The notes under the pieces are model-generated. The model was given only the letters and a program-made list of their open reading frames with translations. It did not search any database and had not been told where the DNA came from. Shown piece after piece: positions 1-7,367 of a DNA stretch of 14,404 nucleotides. How positions within the stretch are numbered: position 1 is the first letter of the stretch; each line of letters starts with the position of its first letter. Source of the DNA: Bacteroidales bacterium. Its GTDB lineage: Bacteria > Bacteroidota > Bacteroidia > Bacteroidales > UBA932. The translations under genes and the position numbers were made by a program. Location: contig JAEDLE010000046.1 in NCBI GenBank assembly GCA_016295455.1, positions 1 through 14,404 of the forward strand, in the 5' to 3' direction.

Positions 1-1105
1 AGGATTCGACACTGTAGCGCACTCCTCCGGTATTGTATATGCCGGGGCCGCGCACCACCGTTACGTCATTTTCCGGAGACAGGTCCATATCTTCCCTTTC
101 GTTACGCCTTGACAGCAGAAGCCGGGAAGGGCCTGTGACGAGTCTCCAATGGGGAGCCAGGAACCGCCTTCCGGAAACGGTGGAAGAACCGCTCAGAAGC
201 ATATTCAGGGAAGAGAGGTCCGAAGGCGTGAAGCCATACGGCTCAAGTATCCTGTAGAGCATATACTCCCTGTTCTGTTCCTCCATAAGGGCAGGTATGC
301 ATATTTCGAGGTGCGTATCGTCTTCATATGAGACAAGCGCGGGACGGCGGAGCTGATAATAGCTGTCGGCCACGGCGTCAACCTGTGAAAGATTCACCAT
401 ATCCCTTGAATATGCTTCCAGGAATGACGGATTCATTCTCCCGAGTATGGGGAAGACCTCGTTCCTGATGACGTTGCGCCTGTAGTCGGAACTGAAATTG
501 CTGCTGTCGTCCCTGTATGGCACAGACTCGGAGAGCACATAGGAGCGTATGGTCTCCCGTGAAAAGGCCAGCAGCGGACGTACGAGCGGAATCTCCGACC
601 CGGCTATCGGTACGGAAGAGACAGCCTTCATCCCGGTCAGTCCCTTTATGCCGCTGCCCCTGAGCAGGTTCAGCATCAGGGTCTCGGCATTGTCATTCGC
701 GTTGTGGGCAACGCATAGGGCGGAATAGCCGCGCTCACGGCAGAGCCTGTCAAACCAGCCGTAGCGAAGTTCCCGGGCAGCCATCTCGGTACTGAGATGA
801 TTCGACCGGGCATATTCATCTGTCTGGAAATCAACCATATGACAGACGATGCCCCTCTCCTCACACCAGGTTCGCACCATGGCGCTGTCACCGTCGCTCT
901 CCTCTCCCCTGAGATGGAAATTGCAGTTGGCTACGGCAAACGCCGGGGCCGAAGGGCAGGAATGGAAGAGACTTGCCATGCACATCGAATCCATACCCCC
1001 GCTTACGGCAAGAAGGACCGTCCCCCCTTCGGGAAACAGTCCTCTTATCGTTTCTTCAAACCTCTTGCGCATAACTGAAGCTTCAGGAACGGCCACGGCC
1101 GTCAT
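1..1105 (-). CDS. tilS: tRNA(Ile)-lysidine synthase, 3' end outside window
   Basis: Cytoplasmic ATP-dependent enzyme that converts C34 of tRNA-Ile(CAU) to lysidine so the tRNA is charged with Ile and reads AUA. About 368 residues are in the window. The N-terminal PP-loop ATPase signature SGGMDS is at residues 35-40. Family motifs follow: AARELRY (109-115), AHNANDNAET (133-142), RGSGIKGLTGM (149-159), RPLL (176-179), RDDSSN (198-203) and DYRRNVIR (207-214). The family is usually about 430-450 residues, so part of the C-terminal substrate-binding region lies beyond position 1. The start is the ATG at 1105-1103, which overlaps the stop of the upstream DUF3078 gene as ATGA, suggesting translational coupling; Met12 is a possible later start. 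Of 12 isoleucine codons visible, 9 are ATA, the codon that needs this enzyme. Recognition is from motifs and is strong. Confidence 0.93.
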   Translation of the reverse strand, partial: MTAVAVPEASVMRKRFEETIRGLFPEGGTVLLAVSGGMDSMCMASLFHSCPSAPAFAVANCNFHLRGEESDGDSAMVRTWCEERGIVCHMVDFQTDEYARSNHLSTEMAARELRYGWFDRLCRERGYSALCVAHNANDNAETLMLNLLRGSGIKGLTGMKAVSSVPIAGSEIPLVRPLLAFSRETIRSYVLSESVPYRDDSSNFSSDYRRNVIRNEVFPILGRMNPSFLEAYSRDMVNLSQVDAVADSYYQLRRPALVSYEDDTHLEICIPALMEEQNREYMLYRILEPYGFTPSDLSSLNMLLSGSSTVSGRRFLAPHWRLVTGPSRLLLSRRNEREDMDLSPENDVTVVRGPGIYNTGGVRYSVES

Positions 1106-2160
1106 TTCTTCGTTGCGAAGGTATATGTGAATCCAAACTGGAGTGCCTCGTAGAACTGGACGGCCCTAAAGCCGTCAGGATGCTCCTCATCGAATATGCT
1201 GACGGTATCGTCATACAAAAGGCTGGTGGAGAGGTTGATGGAGAAATACTTGGCCACCTTCCACATGAAGCGGTTGTCCCAGTTCACCCTCATGTTCTGA
1301 GGATTCTTGAGGTAGTTCGAGAAGAGTATGAGCTGGGTGGCTGCGGTGAAGTTCTCATTGATGGTGGCCTTCGCGTCAAGCGAAAGCTGGGCACCGAATT
1401 CGAACCTCGCACCCCTGAATATGTCACCGTTGCCCACCAGACCGCCGGCCTCCTGCTGGACCTCGTCAGCGCTGTGGCCCTTCTTGAGTTCCATGCCGTA
1501 AGTCTTTCTGAGAGACTCTTCCGCCACTATAGTGAATCCACCCGTGAGAGGCGCGAAGTTGATTTTCAGCCACTTCTTGGGGCTCCAGTCGAAACCCAGA
1601 CCGAGGTTGGCCACCGCAGGGGAAAAAAGCGACGATTTCAGCATACGGGCATCCTTCCAGTCCTGGCGCTGCGGATCCTCCACCGACGGGGTCGCATAGA
1701 TGAATCCGTCCGAGAACTGGCTCAGGAAAGTGAACTTCGCAGTGTAGCTGAAACTGTTCCTGACCTGGGAGCCGACCGTGCTCTCGAGGAGTATGCGGTC
1801 CTTGTTCTTCTGGAGTATGGGCTTGTCCTCGGAGTAGAGGAAACCGTAGTCGAGCTGCAGCCTGTTGTTCCAGGTGAAGTTGTCCTTCTTGTAGTTGGCG
1901 TTGGCGTCAACATACGCGCTCATCGTGTAGTTGTTGTAACCTCCCTTCGCCCAGTTCGTGTACGAGCTCTGGATGAAGTTTATGTTGGTCTGTACCGAAT
2001 TGGTCCAGTACACAGGCTTGGGTGCCTCGTTCCGGACCTGGTTCGCCCCGGCATAGGCTGCAGCTGCCTGTGCCGCCGCCTTCTGGGCGTCAGAAACCTC
2101 CTGTGCGCCGAGTGCGGCGGCACACAGGACAAGAGCGACAGTCGCAAGTAACTTTCTCAT
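1102..2160 (-). CDS. DUF3078-family outer-membrane protein
   Basis: Predicted 352-residue outer-membrane beta-barrel of unknown function, restricted as far as I know to Bacteroidota. The N-terminus MRKLLATVALVLCAAALGAQ is a typical Sec signal peptide with cleavage near residue 19-20. An Ala/Gln-rich linker follows, then alternating polar/aromatic strands. The stretch SYTNWAKGGYNNYTMSAYV and the following NWNNRL-like and DDRI-like segments match the usual DUF3078 core. The protein ends in an aromatic strand (FGFTYTFATKK), as many barrels do. I chose the ATG at 2160; a TTG two codons upstream (2166) is in frame but less likely. The gene lies 10 nt after the proS stop and overlaps tilS by 4 nt, so it is probably transcribed from the proS promoter. 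Its place between two tRNA-related genes says little about its job. The family call is good; no function is claimed. Confidence 0.8.
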   Translation of the reverse strand: MRKLLATVALVLCAAALGAQEVSDAQKAAAQAAAAYAGANQVRNEAPKPVYWTNSVQTNINFIQSSYTNWAKGGYNNYTMSAYVDANANYKKDNFTWNNRLQLDYGFLYSEDKPILQKNKDRILLESTVGSQVRNSFSYTAKFTFLSQFSDGFIYATPSVEDPQRQDWKDARMLKSSLFSPAVANLGLGFDWSPKKWLKINFAPLTGGFTIVAEESLRKTYGMELKKGHSADEVQQEAGGLVGNGDIFRGARFEFGAQLSLDAKATINENFTAATQLILFSNYLKNPQNMRVNWDNRFMWKVAKYFSINLSTSLLYDDTVSIFDEEHPDGFRAVQFYEALQFGFTYTFATKK

Positions 2161-2170
2161 ATTCAATTCA

Positions 2171-3649
2171 TCAATATGCTATACCGAACACAACCCTCTG
2201 CTTTGAAGGCTTTCCGGAGTAGATATCCACTCCCTCCTCCTCGCAGACATATGAATCCACAGGTATGCACCTGATGGTGGCCTTGGTCTCGTCCTTGATC
2301 TTCTGCTCGGTCTCCGCTGTGCCGTCCCAGTGGCAGAGCAGGAACTTTCCGGTACCTATCTTTTCCTTGAACTCCTCCCAGGAATCGCACTTCTCGACAC
2401 GCGAGTCGCGGAACGCGAGCGCCTTCCTGTATATGGTGTCCTGGATGTCATTGAGCAGGCCCTCTATCGAATTCTCGAGACCGGCGAGTTCCATGGTCTT
2501 CTTCTCGAGGGTGTCGCGCCTATGCACCTCAACGGTACCGTTTGCAAGGTCCCTAGGGCCCATCGCAAGCCTTACGGGAACACCTTTGAGCTCCCACTCG
2601 GCGAACTTGAAGCCCGGACGGAGAGTGTCACGGTCGTCGATCTTGACGCTGTGCCCCCTGGCCTCGAGAGCCTTCTTGAGTTCATACATCCTGTCGAGTA
2701 TGGCTTCGTGCTCTTGGGCTGTCTTGAAAATCGGAACCATCACCACCTGGATAGGGGCCAGGGCCGGAGGCAGCACGAGACCGTTGTCGTCTCCGTGAGC
2801 CATTACCAGAGCTCCCATAAGACGGGTGGACACGCCCCAGGAAGTGGCCCATACATACTCCAGCTTGCCTTCCTTGTTGGTAAACTGCACGTCGAAAGAC
2901 TTGGCGAAGTTCTGTCCGAGGAAGTGGGATGTGCCGGCCTGGAGAGCCTTGCCGTCCTGCATCATGGCCTCGATGGTCATTGTGTCGAGGGCTCCTGCGA
3001 AACGCTCGTTAGGGCTCTTGTGGCCCACGATCACAGGCAGCGCAAGGAAATTGCGGGCGAAGTCGGCATATACCCCGACCATCCTCTGTGTCTCTTCCTG
3101 TGCCTCCTGTGCGGTTGCGTGCGCGGTGTGGCCCTCCTGCCAGAGGAATTCAGCGGTGCGGAGGAAAAGCCTGGTGCGCATCTCCCACCTCACTACGTTG
3201 GCCCACTGGTTGCAGAGTATAGGGAGGTCCCTCCATGAGGTGATCCAGTTCTTGTAGGTACTCCATATGATGGTCTCGGAGGTAGGACGCACGATGAGTT
3301 CCTCCTCGAGCTTTGCGGCAGGATCGACCACTACTCCCTTTCCGTCGGGATTGTTCATCAGCCTGTGGTGTGTCACAACGGCACATTCCTTGGCGAAACC
3401 GGCCACATGCTCGGCCTCCCTGCTGAAGAAAGACTTGGGGATGAAAAGAGGGAAATATGCGTTGTAGTGTCCTGTAGCCTTGAACATGTCGTCCAGGCAA
3501 CGCTGCATCTTCTCCCATATGGCGTAACCGTACGGCTTGATGACCATACAGCCCCTGACAGAAGACTGCTCGGCGAGGTCTGCCTTCACGACGAGGTCAT
3601 TATACCACTGTGAGTAGTTCTCCGACCTTTTTGTAATCTGATCTGCCAT
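2171..3649 (-). CDS. proS: Prolyl-tRNA synthetase, archaeal/eukaryotic type
   Basis: Class II aminoacyl-tRNA synthetase that joins L-proline to tRNA-Pro; cytoplasmic, 492 residues, full length for this short form. Visible features in order: the proline-binding loop RPTSE (121-125); motif 2 with RWEMRTRLFLRTAEFLWQEGHTAH (154-177); SHFLGQNFAKSF (241-252); motif 3 LMGALVMAHGDDNG (277-290); an anticodon-binding domain from about 298; and a C-terminal domain ending in the conserved terminal Tyr (GIAY). There is no bacterial-type editing insertion between motifs 2 and 3, which marks the archaeal/eukaryotic form common in Bacteroidota. In the C-terminal domain the Cys-rich zinc site of relatives such as the Thermus enzyme is not intact: around 440-449 the sequence reads HWDGTAETEQ where a CG...CE pair would stand. 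It is the first gene of the proS-DUF3078-tilS operon, with a likely promoter -7 element at 3737-3744. Confidence 0.97.
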   Translation of the reverse strand: MADQITKRSENYSQWYNDLVVKADLAEQSSVRGCMVIKPYGYAIWEKMQRCLDDMFKATGHYNAYFPLFIPKSFFSREAEHVAGFAKECAVVTHHRLMNNPDGKGVVVDPAAKLEEELIVRPTSETIIWSTYKNWITSWRDLPILCNQWANVVRWEMRTRLFLRTAEFLWQEGHTAHATAQEAQEETQRMVGVYADFARNFLALPVIVGHKSPNERFAGALDTMTIEAMMQDGKALQAGTSHFLGQNFAKSFDVQFTNKEGKLEYVWATSWGVSTRLMGALVMAHGDDNGLVLPPALAPIQVVMVPIFKTAQEHEAILDRMYELKKALEARGHSVKIDDRDTLRPGFKFAEWELKGVPVRLAMGPRDLANGTVEVHRRDTLEKKTMELAGLENSIEGLLNDIQDTIYRKALAFRDSRVEKCDSWEEFKEKIGTGKFLLCHWDGTAETEQKIKDETKATIRCIPVDSYVCEEEGVDIYSGKPSKQRVVFGIAY

Positions 3650-3666
3650 AAATTAAGTGTTCTGTT

Positions 3667-3698
3667 TTTGATAATCCGGATATTTTTTCCTATTCTTG
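3667..3698 (+). promoter_or_regulatory. Candidate promoter for the 3772-6726 unit
   Basis: TTTG at 3667-3670 is followed after 20 nt by TATTCTTG at 3691-3698, one mismatch from TAnnTTTG. Both the elements and the spacing fit the Bacteroidota primary sigma-factor promoter. The predicted start is near 3705, about 67 nt before the ATG at 3772. The -7 element overlaps the first copy of the direct repeat at 3697, so a repressor bound there could block it. Confidence 0.55.
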
Positions 3699-3718
3699 CA
3701 AGGTATAGTGCAAGGTAT
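3697..3718. repeat. Direct repeat pair TGCAAGGTAT, 12-bp period
   Basis: Two exact copies of TGCAAGGTAT lie at 3697-3706 and 3709-3718, separated by 2 bp. The first copy is part of the palindrome CTTGCAAG (3695-3702). The pair sits between two divergent promoters and covers the predicted plus-strand start site. It could be an operator, but no regulator is identified. Confidence 0.6.
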
Positions 3719-3734
3719 GATTCTTGCGGAATCA
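3718..3734. promoter_or_regulatory. Small inverted repeat between divergent promoters
   Basis: TGATTC (3718-3723) and GAATCA (3729-3734) form a perfect 6-bp inverted repeat with a 5-nt centre, TTGCG. It directly adjoins the candidate proS -7 element and covers its predicted start site. It could be a half-turn operator or a small hairpin in the plus-strand leader. It is short enough to be chance. Confidence 0.35.
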
Positions 3735-3736
3735 CG

Positions 3737-3744
3737 CAAAGATA
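3737..3744 (-). promoter_or_regulatory. Candidate proS promoter -7 element
   Basis: On the minus strand this reads TATCTTTG, a perfect match to the Bacteroidota -7 consensus TAnnTTTG. A weak -33 candidate (GTTG on the minus strand, 3767-3770) lies 22 nt upstream. Transcription would start near 3730, giving an 80-nt leader before the proS ATG. Seen by eye only. Confidence 0.55.
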
Positions 3745-3771
3745 GCAATTTTTTATTTTTAGGGTACAACT

Positions 3772-5085
3772 ATGAAAAAGAACATCACACTCTTGTTGAC
3801 GGCGCTTCTGACCATCAGTGCGTGTGGTACATCGGCGCAACTGGCTTCGACATCCCGGATGTTTGAAGACGGCATCTATTCCAGACCTACTACCCAAGCA
3901 ACGCAGGACACCCATGCTTCAGACATGGAAGTGGCCGAACTGGTCAGGCAGACCAGGGAGTCAGAGTCATTCAGGAACGCAGGGACGTCAGACTCGCTCT
4001 TCACAGCAGAAAAGGCAGACAAGGCTCCGGTCACCTTCGCCGACAGGACAGTCAAGAATTCCGGAGACAGCAGGATAGTCATAGAAATCGATCCGTTCCT
4101 GGGTTACAGCCCTTGGTACGGATATTCCTGGTACCGCTCCAGGGCCTGGTACGGGCCGACAGCCTGGGATCCGTGGTATTATTCCTACGCCTCCCCTTGG
4201 CGCTGGTCATCCTGGCGCTGGTCATCCTGGTACTGGTCATACTGGTACTATGACCCTTGGTTCAGCCCATATTTCGGCTGGGACCCTTATTGGTACGGCG
4301 GTCCTTACTGGGGCTGGGACCCATATTGGTACGGCGGATGGTACGGTCCGGGATGGTACGGAGGATGGTATGGTCCCGGCTGGGCACACGGCCATTACGT
4401 CAGGGAACGCTCTCACAATCCGCGCGGAACCGTCGGCAACAGGTCGACAGGACTCGGCAGCACGAGCGGCAGCTCCAGACTCAGGACCAGCATAGCGTCC
4501 AATGCTGTCAGGAACAACGGCCAGGGCTCCCAGCCTTCGGCTACCCGGAGTACGCTCAACGCCGTCAGAAGGACTTCCACGACCGGCACCGCATCAACGG
4601 GCACTTCCGTCAACCGCAGGAGCAGTTCCGGCACGGGTGCAGGAATATCCTCCTCTGCAGGCAGACAGACCGCGGGAACTTCGTCAGCGGTTTCCAGAAA
4701 CTCGTCAGCGGTCAGGAGCACGGGCTCGGTTGGAGGCAGCTCGGCCAGAACCTCATCCACAAGGACTTACAGGCCTACAGGCTCAAGCGCGACCACCAGG
4801 CACTACGGCACCCTGCAGAGCGGATCTACCGTAAACAGGGCGACAGGCTCCTCCGTAAGGTCATCAGGCTCTGCGGTCAACAGGTCATCATCGACGGACT
4901 ACGGCAATTCTTCATATAACAGATCATCCAACTCCTCGTCATATCAGAGAAGCAGCAGCTCTTCTTCCTACAGGAGCAGTTCGGGAGGCGGGTCGTCATA
5001 TTCCGGAAGATCATCATCCGGCTCGTCGTATTCGGGAGGCTCGTCCCGTTCTTCGGGAGGCAGCAGCGGCTCGCACAGACGTTAG
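3772..5085 (+). CDS. Predicted lipoprotein, Trp/Tyr-rich with Ser/Arg-rich tail
   Basis: I do not recognise a named family. The 437-residue product starts with a lipoprotein-type signal: positive n-region, hydrophobic core, then lipobox ISAC at 15-18, so Cys18 should be lipidated. The residues after Cys18 (GTSAQ) lack the acidic surface-export signal known in some Bacteroidota, so an inner-facing location is as likely as a surface one. Residues 19-107 look like an ordinary, mostly polar region. Residues 109-204 hold 22 Trp and 21 Tyr in Gly/Pro/Trp/Tyr motifs such as GWDPYWYGG and WYGPG. Residues 215-437 are low-complexity Ser/Thr/Gly/Arg with 27 Arg, no Lys, no Glu and a single Asp. The last Lys in the whole protein is residue 95. 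The gene has its own promoter and lies 21 nt before a FadL-like barrel gene, so the two are probably co-transcribed. A structural, adhesive or envelope-binding role is conjecture. Coding is supported by signal, spacing and consistent frame. Confidence 0.75.
   Translation: MKKNITLLLTALLTISACGTSAQLASTSRMFEDGIYSRPTTQATQDTHASDMEVAELVRQTRESESFRNAGTSDSLFTAEKADKAPVTFADRTVKNSGDSRIVIEIDPFLGYSPWYGYSWYRSRAWYGPTAWDPWYYSYASPWRWSSWRWSSWYWSYWYYDPWFSPYFGWDPYWYGGPYWGWDPYWYGGWYGPGWYGGWYGPGWAHGHYVRERSHNPRGTVGNRSTGLGSTSGSSRLRTSIASNAVRNNGQGSQPSATRSTLNAVRRTSTTGTASTGTSVNRRSSSGTGAGISSSAGRQTAGTSSAVSRNSSAVRSTGSVGGSSARTSSTRTYRPTGSSATTRHYGTLQSGSTVNRATGSSVRSSGSAVNRSSSTDYGNSSYNRSSNSSSYQRSSSSSSYRSSSGGGSSYSGRSSSGSSYSGGSSRSSGGSSGSHRR
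4201..4245 (+). repeat. 15-bp tandem repeat, three copies, inside coding region
   Basis: Copies at 4201-4215 and 4216-4230 are identical (CGCTGGTCATCCTGG); the third at 4231-4245 differs at three bases. They code RWSSW, RWSSW and YWSYW. The period is a multiple of three, so gain or loss of copies would keep the frame. Confidence 0.8.
4276..4383 (+). repeat. 36-bp and 27-bp coding repeats in the aromatic region
   Basis: The 27-bp blocks at 4276-4302 and 4312-4338 match at 25 positions and both code GWDPYWYGG; the period is 36 bp. Next, blocks starting at 4336 and 4363, 27 bp apart, code GWYGPGW twice with third-base changes. The synonymous differences suggest the protein motif is under selection rather than the DNA being a fresh duplication. 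Confidence 0.7.
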
Positions 5086-5106
5086 TAATCTACAAGAAAG
5101 TTCGAA

Positions 5107-6726
5107 ATGAAAAGGATATCCACAGTCCTGGCAGCCATAGGCATATGCCTGGGACTTCAGGCGCAGAACGTATCTGACGCCCTCAGATTCAGTGTCAACG
5201 ACTATTTCGGAACCGCCCGCAGCATCGCTATGGGCAATGCGTTCACCGCGCTCGGAGGCGACATCGGTTCCATTACCATAAACCCTGCCGGCTCGGCTGT
5301 GAACAACTATTCCCAGATCTCCTTCTCGCCGGCCCTGAACATCATGGGAGGCAAGACCGAGTACTCCGCGGACGGTTATGTCGGCAACGGAAATCCGACC
5401 AGGACCAGCAGTTATGCCAAGGCAAGCGGCCAGATTCCGAGCTGGGGCGCGGTGATGAATTTCGACACCCACAGGAAGAGGGGACTCAAGTCCTTCAGCT
5501 TCGCAGTAGTGGGCAATGCCACTGCAAGCTACGGCAATGACCTGCTCGCCGAAGGCTACAATCCGAACTCATCGTATATGGGTTATCTGGCGGCGCTTTC
5601 TTCCATAGACGGACTGAGCGAGGCGACGCTCGACAAGGGTTCCTACTGGGACATCAACCCGTATTACTGGCCGGCGGTCGTAGGTTACCGTTCCGGCATG
5701 ATCAGCAGCAGCGGAAACGGAGACTACGTCGGAGTGGCCCAGGGCATAGCCTCTGACGGAAGTTATCCGGTACTCGGCGAGCTCCGCCAGAAATACGGCA
5801 AACTCACGACCGGCTCTAAATCAGACATAGTCTTCAACTTCGGAATGAACTTCAACAACCGCCTCTACATAGGCGCGAACCTCGGAATCACCGACCTGAG
5901 CTACAGCAGCAGGATGCAGATTTCGGAGAGCGCGGTCAACGTGACCGACTTCCCGGTCACCGTAGACGGACAGACCGACTACTTCAAGTCCATGAGGATG
6001 AGGGAGTACTACAGAGCGAGCGGCTCGGGACTATACGGCAAGTTCGGCATCATCTACAACCCTGTCGGAGGGCTCAGGCTAGGAGCCTCGGTGCAGACAC
6101 CGACCGTGAACTACATCACCGAGCATCTCTGGTACAGCGGCGAGACCGACTTCGACAATGCATATGGCTACGAGGACATCTCCGAGAAGGACGAATACAT
6201 ATATGACTACAGGCTGGTTTCCCCTATGAGGGCGGATATCGGTGTGGCATATACCTTCGGAAAGGCGGGACTGGTGAGCGTGGACTATGAGCTGTGCAAC
6301 TATTCCTCTATGAGATTCAAGGAGATAGGATCTTCAGACAATGGCGGATTCGACAATTCGAACCGGAGCATCGAGGACGGCGCGGGAGTTTCGCATATGC
6401 TCAGGATTGGTGCAGAGATGAACGTGCTCCCGGCTCTGGCGCTGCGTTTCGGCTACAATCTCACGAGCACGCCTGAAAGGTACATCAACGACAGCGGAGC
6501 CAAGGTTTCTCCGGGCACCTTCACCCAGAGCATAGCCTGCGGCGTGGGCTACAGATCACCGCGTTCCTTCTTCTGCGACCTTGCCTTGAGGAGCAGGATA
6601 GACCCTGTGGAATACATCTACCCTTACCCGAGCTACGACGCTGGTACCCGCTTCGTGCTCTCGCCTGAAATCGTGAACAGGGCAAGCCTCGCCAGCATCG
6701 TGATGACTTTCGGATGGAGATTCTAG
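5107..6726 (+). CDS. FadL/OmpP1-like outer-membrane protein
   Basis: Predicted 539-residue outer-membrane barrel of the OMPP1/FadL/TodX type, often labelled 'hemin receptor' in Bacteroidota, although evidence for haem transport is usually lacking. A signal peptide covers residues 1-20 (cleavage near LGLQAQ-N). The mature N-terminus has the family pattern: RSIAMGNAFTALGGDIGSITINPAG (39-62) resembles the GxGNAxxAxxxDxxxxxxNPAG segment of FadL/PorV-like proteins. The rest is long alternating strands, and the protein ends TFGWRF, whose C-terminal Phe is the usual signal for the BAM insertion machinery. Full length is about right for the family. It follows the Trp/Tyr-rich lipoprotein gene by 21 nt, with only a weak AAGAAAG before the start, so it is probably the second gene of that unit. 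Its stop overlaps that of the opposing WbqC-family gene. The substrate is unknown; a hydrophobic-compound channel is the family-based guess. Confidence 0.8.
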   Translation: MKRISTVLAAIGICLGLQAQNVSDALRFSVNDYFGTARSIAMGNAFTALGGDIGSITINPAGSAVNNYSQISFSPALNIMGGKTEYSADGYVGNGNPTRTSSYAKASGQIPSWGAVMNFDTHRKRGLKSFSFAVVGNATASYGNDLLAEGYNPNSSYMGYLAALSSIDGLSEATLDKGSYWDINPYYWPAVVGYRSGMISSSGNGDYVGVAQGIASDGSYPVLGELRQKYGKLTTGSKSDIVFNFGMNFNNRLYIGANLGITDLSYSSRMQISESAVNVTDFPVTVDGQTDYFKSMRMREYYRASGSGLYGKFGIIYNPVGGLRLGASVQTPTVNYITEHLWYSGETDFDNAYGYEDISEKDEYIYDYRLVSPMRADIGVAYTFGKAGLVSVDYELCNYSSMRFKEIGSSDNGGFDNSNRSIEDGAGVSHMLRIGAEMNVLPALALRFGYNLTSTPERYINDSGAKVSPGTFTQSIACGVGYRSPRSFFCDLALRSRIDPVEYIYPYPSYDAGTRFVLSPEIVNRASLASIVMTFGWRF

Positions 6727-7367
6727 AATGATTTCAGATACATGATGCTGTCCGGGCCTTCGTTGAAAAGGAGGTCCATCACGGACAGGTCGGACCTGAA
6801 GCCGTATTTCCCGGAAAAGACCTGGAAATACGGCTTTTCCAGTCCCAGCTGAGCGAGTATACCGTTGGGGCGCTTCGGATGGATGACATCCCTAAGATCC
6901 TCCTCGGGATGACGCTCATAGACCTCGCTCGGCCGCAGCTGCACGGCTATGCCCGTCTTCCTGACGAAGAAGTCGATTATCGCCATATCCAGTTCCCAGA
7001 GAGTCTCGGGACGGGAGTCAAGAATGGCGAAGAGTTCGTCGCGGTAATACTCGAAGAAGGCTGAAGAGTCATAGGCTGAAGAAATCGCCCGCTGGCTGCG
7101 CTGTACCCAGGGCACGGAATAATCCACCCTGATGCTGCGTATCGGCAGCTTGAAGGTACCGCCCTCGTGGACCACAGGAACACTCAGCGCCTCCACCCCG
7201 TTGGCCGTGCTGATGAGACAGCGGTTTCGGTAGCTCTGCTTCTGGTAGTTCTCGCAGGCTTCAATGGTCACCACAGACGGAATTACCCTGTCGGCTGACA
7301 GGGTAAAATCGCGTGCCGCCGCGGCGAACCACGAAAGCGGCGGAAAATATGCCAGGGAGAGAACCAC
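6723..7367 (-). CDS. WbqC-family protein
   Basis: A 214-residue cytoplasmic protein of the WbqC family, whose members occur in polysaccharide and LPS loci; the biochemical activity is not well established. Family patterns visible: the N-terminal LSLAYFPPLSWF, then IEACENYQKQSYRNRC (about 35-50), ANGVEALSVPV (54-64), and near the C-terminus PYFQVF...GFRSDLSVMDLLFNEGP. No signal peptide or membrane segment is seen. The start is GTG at 7367-7365; its first base is the last base of the lpxA stop (TAGTG), so translation is likely coupled to lpxA, and there is no ATG near enough to replace it. As last gene of the lpxD-lpxC-lpxA unit, its position supports a role in LPS or envelope glycan assembly (inference). 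Its stop and that of the plus-strand gene share the palindrome CTAG at 6723-6726, and no terminator is evident at the junction. Confidence 0.85.
   Translation of the reverse strand: MVLSLAYFPPLSWFAAAARDFTLSADRVIPSVVTIEACENYQKQSYRNRCLISTANGVEALSVPVVHEGGTFKLPIRSIRVDYSVPWVQRSQRAISSAYDSSAFFEYYRDELFAILDSRPETLWELDMAIIDFFVRKTGIAVQLRPSEVYERHPEEDLRDVIHPKRPNGILAQLGLEKPYFQVFSGKYGFRSDLSVMDLLFNEGPDSIMYLKSF

Noticed and set aside
1180..2151. 323-codon plus-strand open frame
   Set aside because: Antisense to the DUF3078 gene, which has a signal peptide and family core; the frame shows no recognisable domain.
2161..2166. TTG start for the DUF3078 gene
   Set aside because: It adds only two residues before a normal ATG that begins a standard signal peptide.
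2330..3238. 302-codon plus-strand open frame
   Set aside because: Antisense to proS and explained by its codon bias; no start context or family.
4201..4383. Could the short repeats be a CRISPR array
   Set aside because: Periods of 15, 27 and 36 bp, no unique spacers of constant length, and the repeats translate in one continuous frame.
4257..4919. 220-codon plus-strand frame overlapping the lipoprotein gene
   Set aside because: A +1-type shadow of the repetitive Trp/Ser/Arg codons; it starts inside the aromatic block and lacks a start signal.
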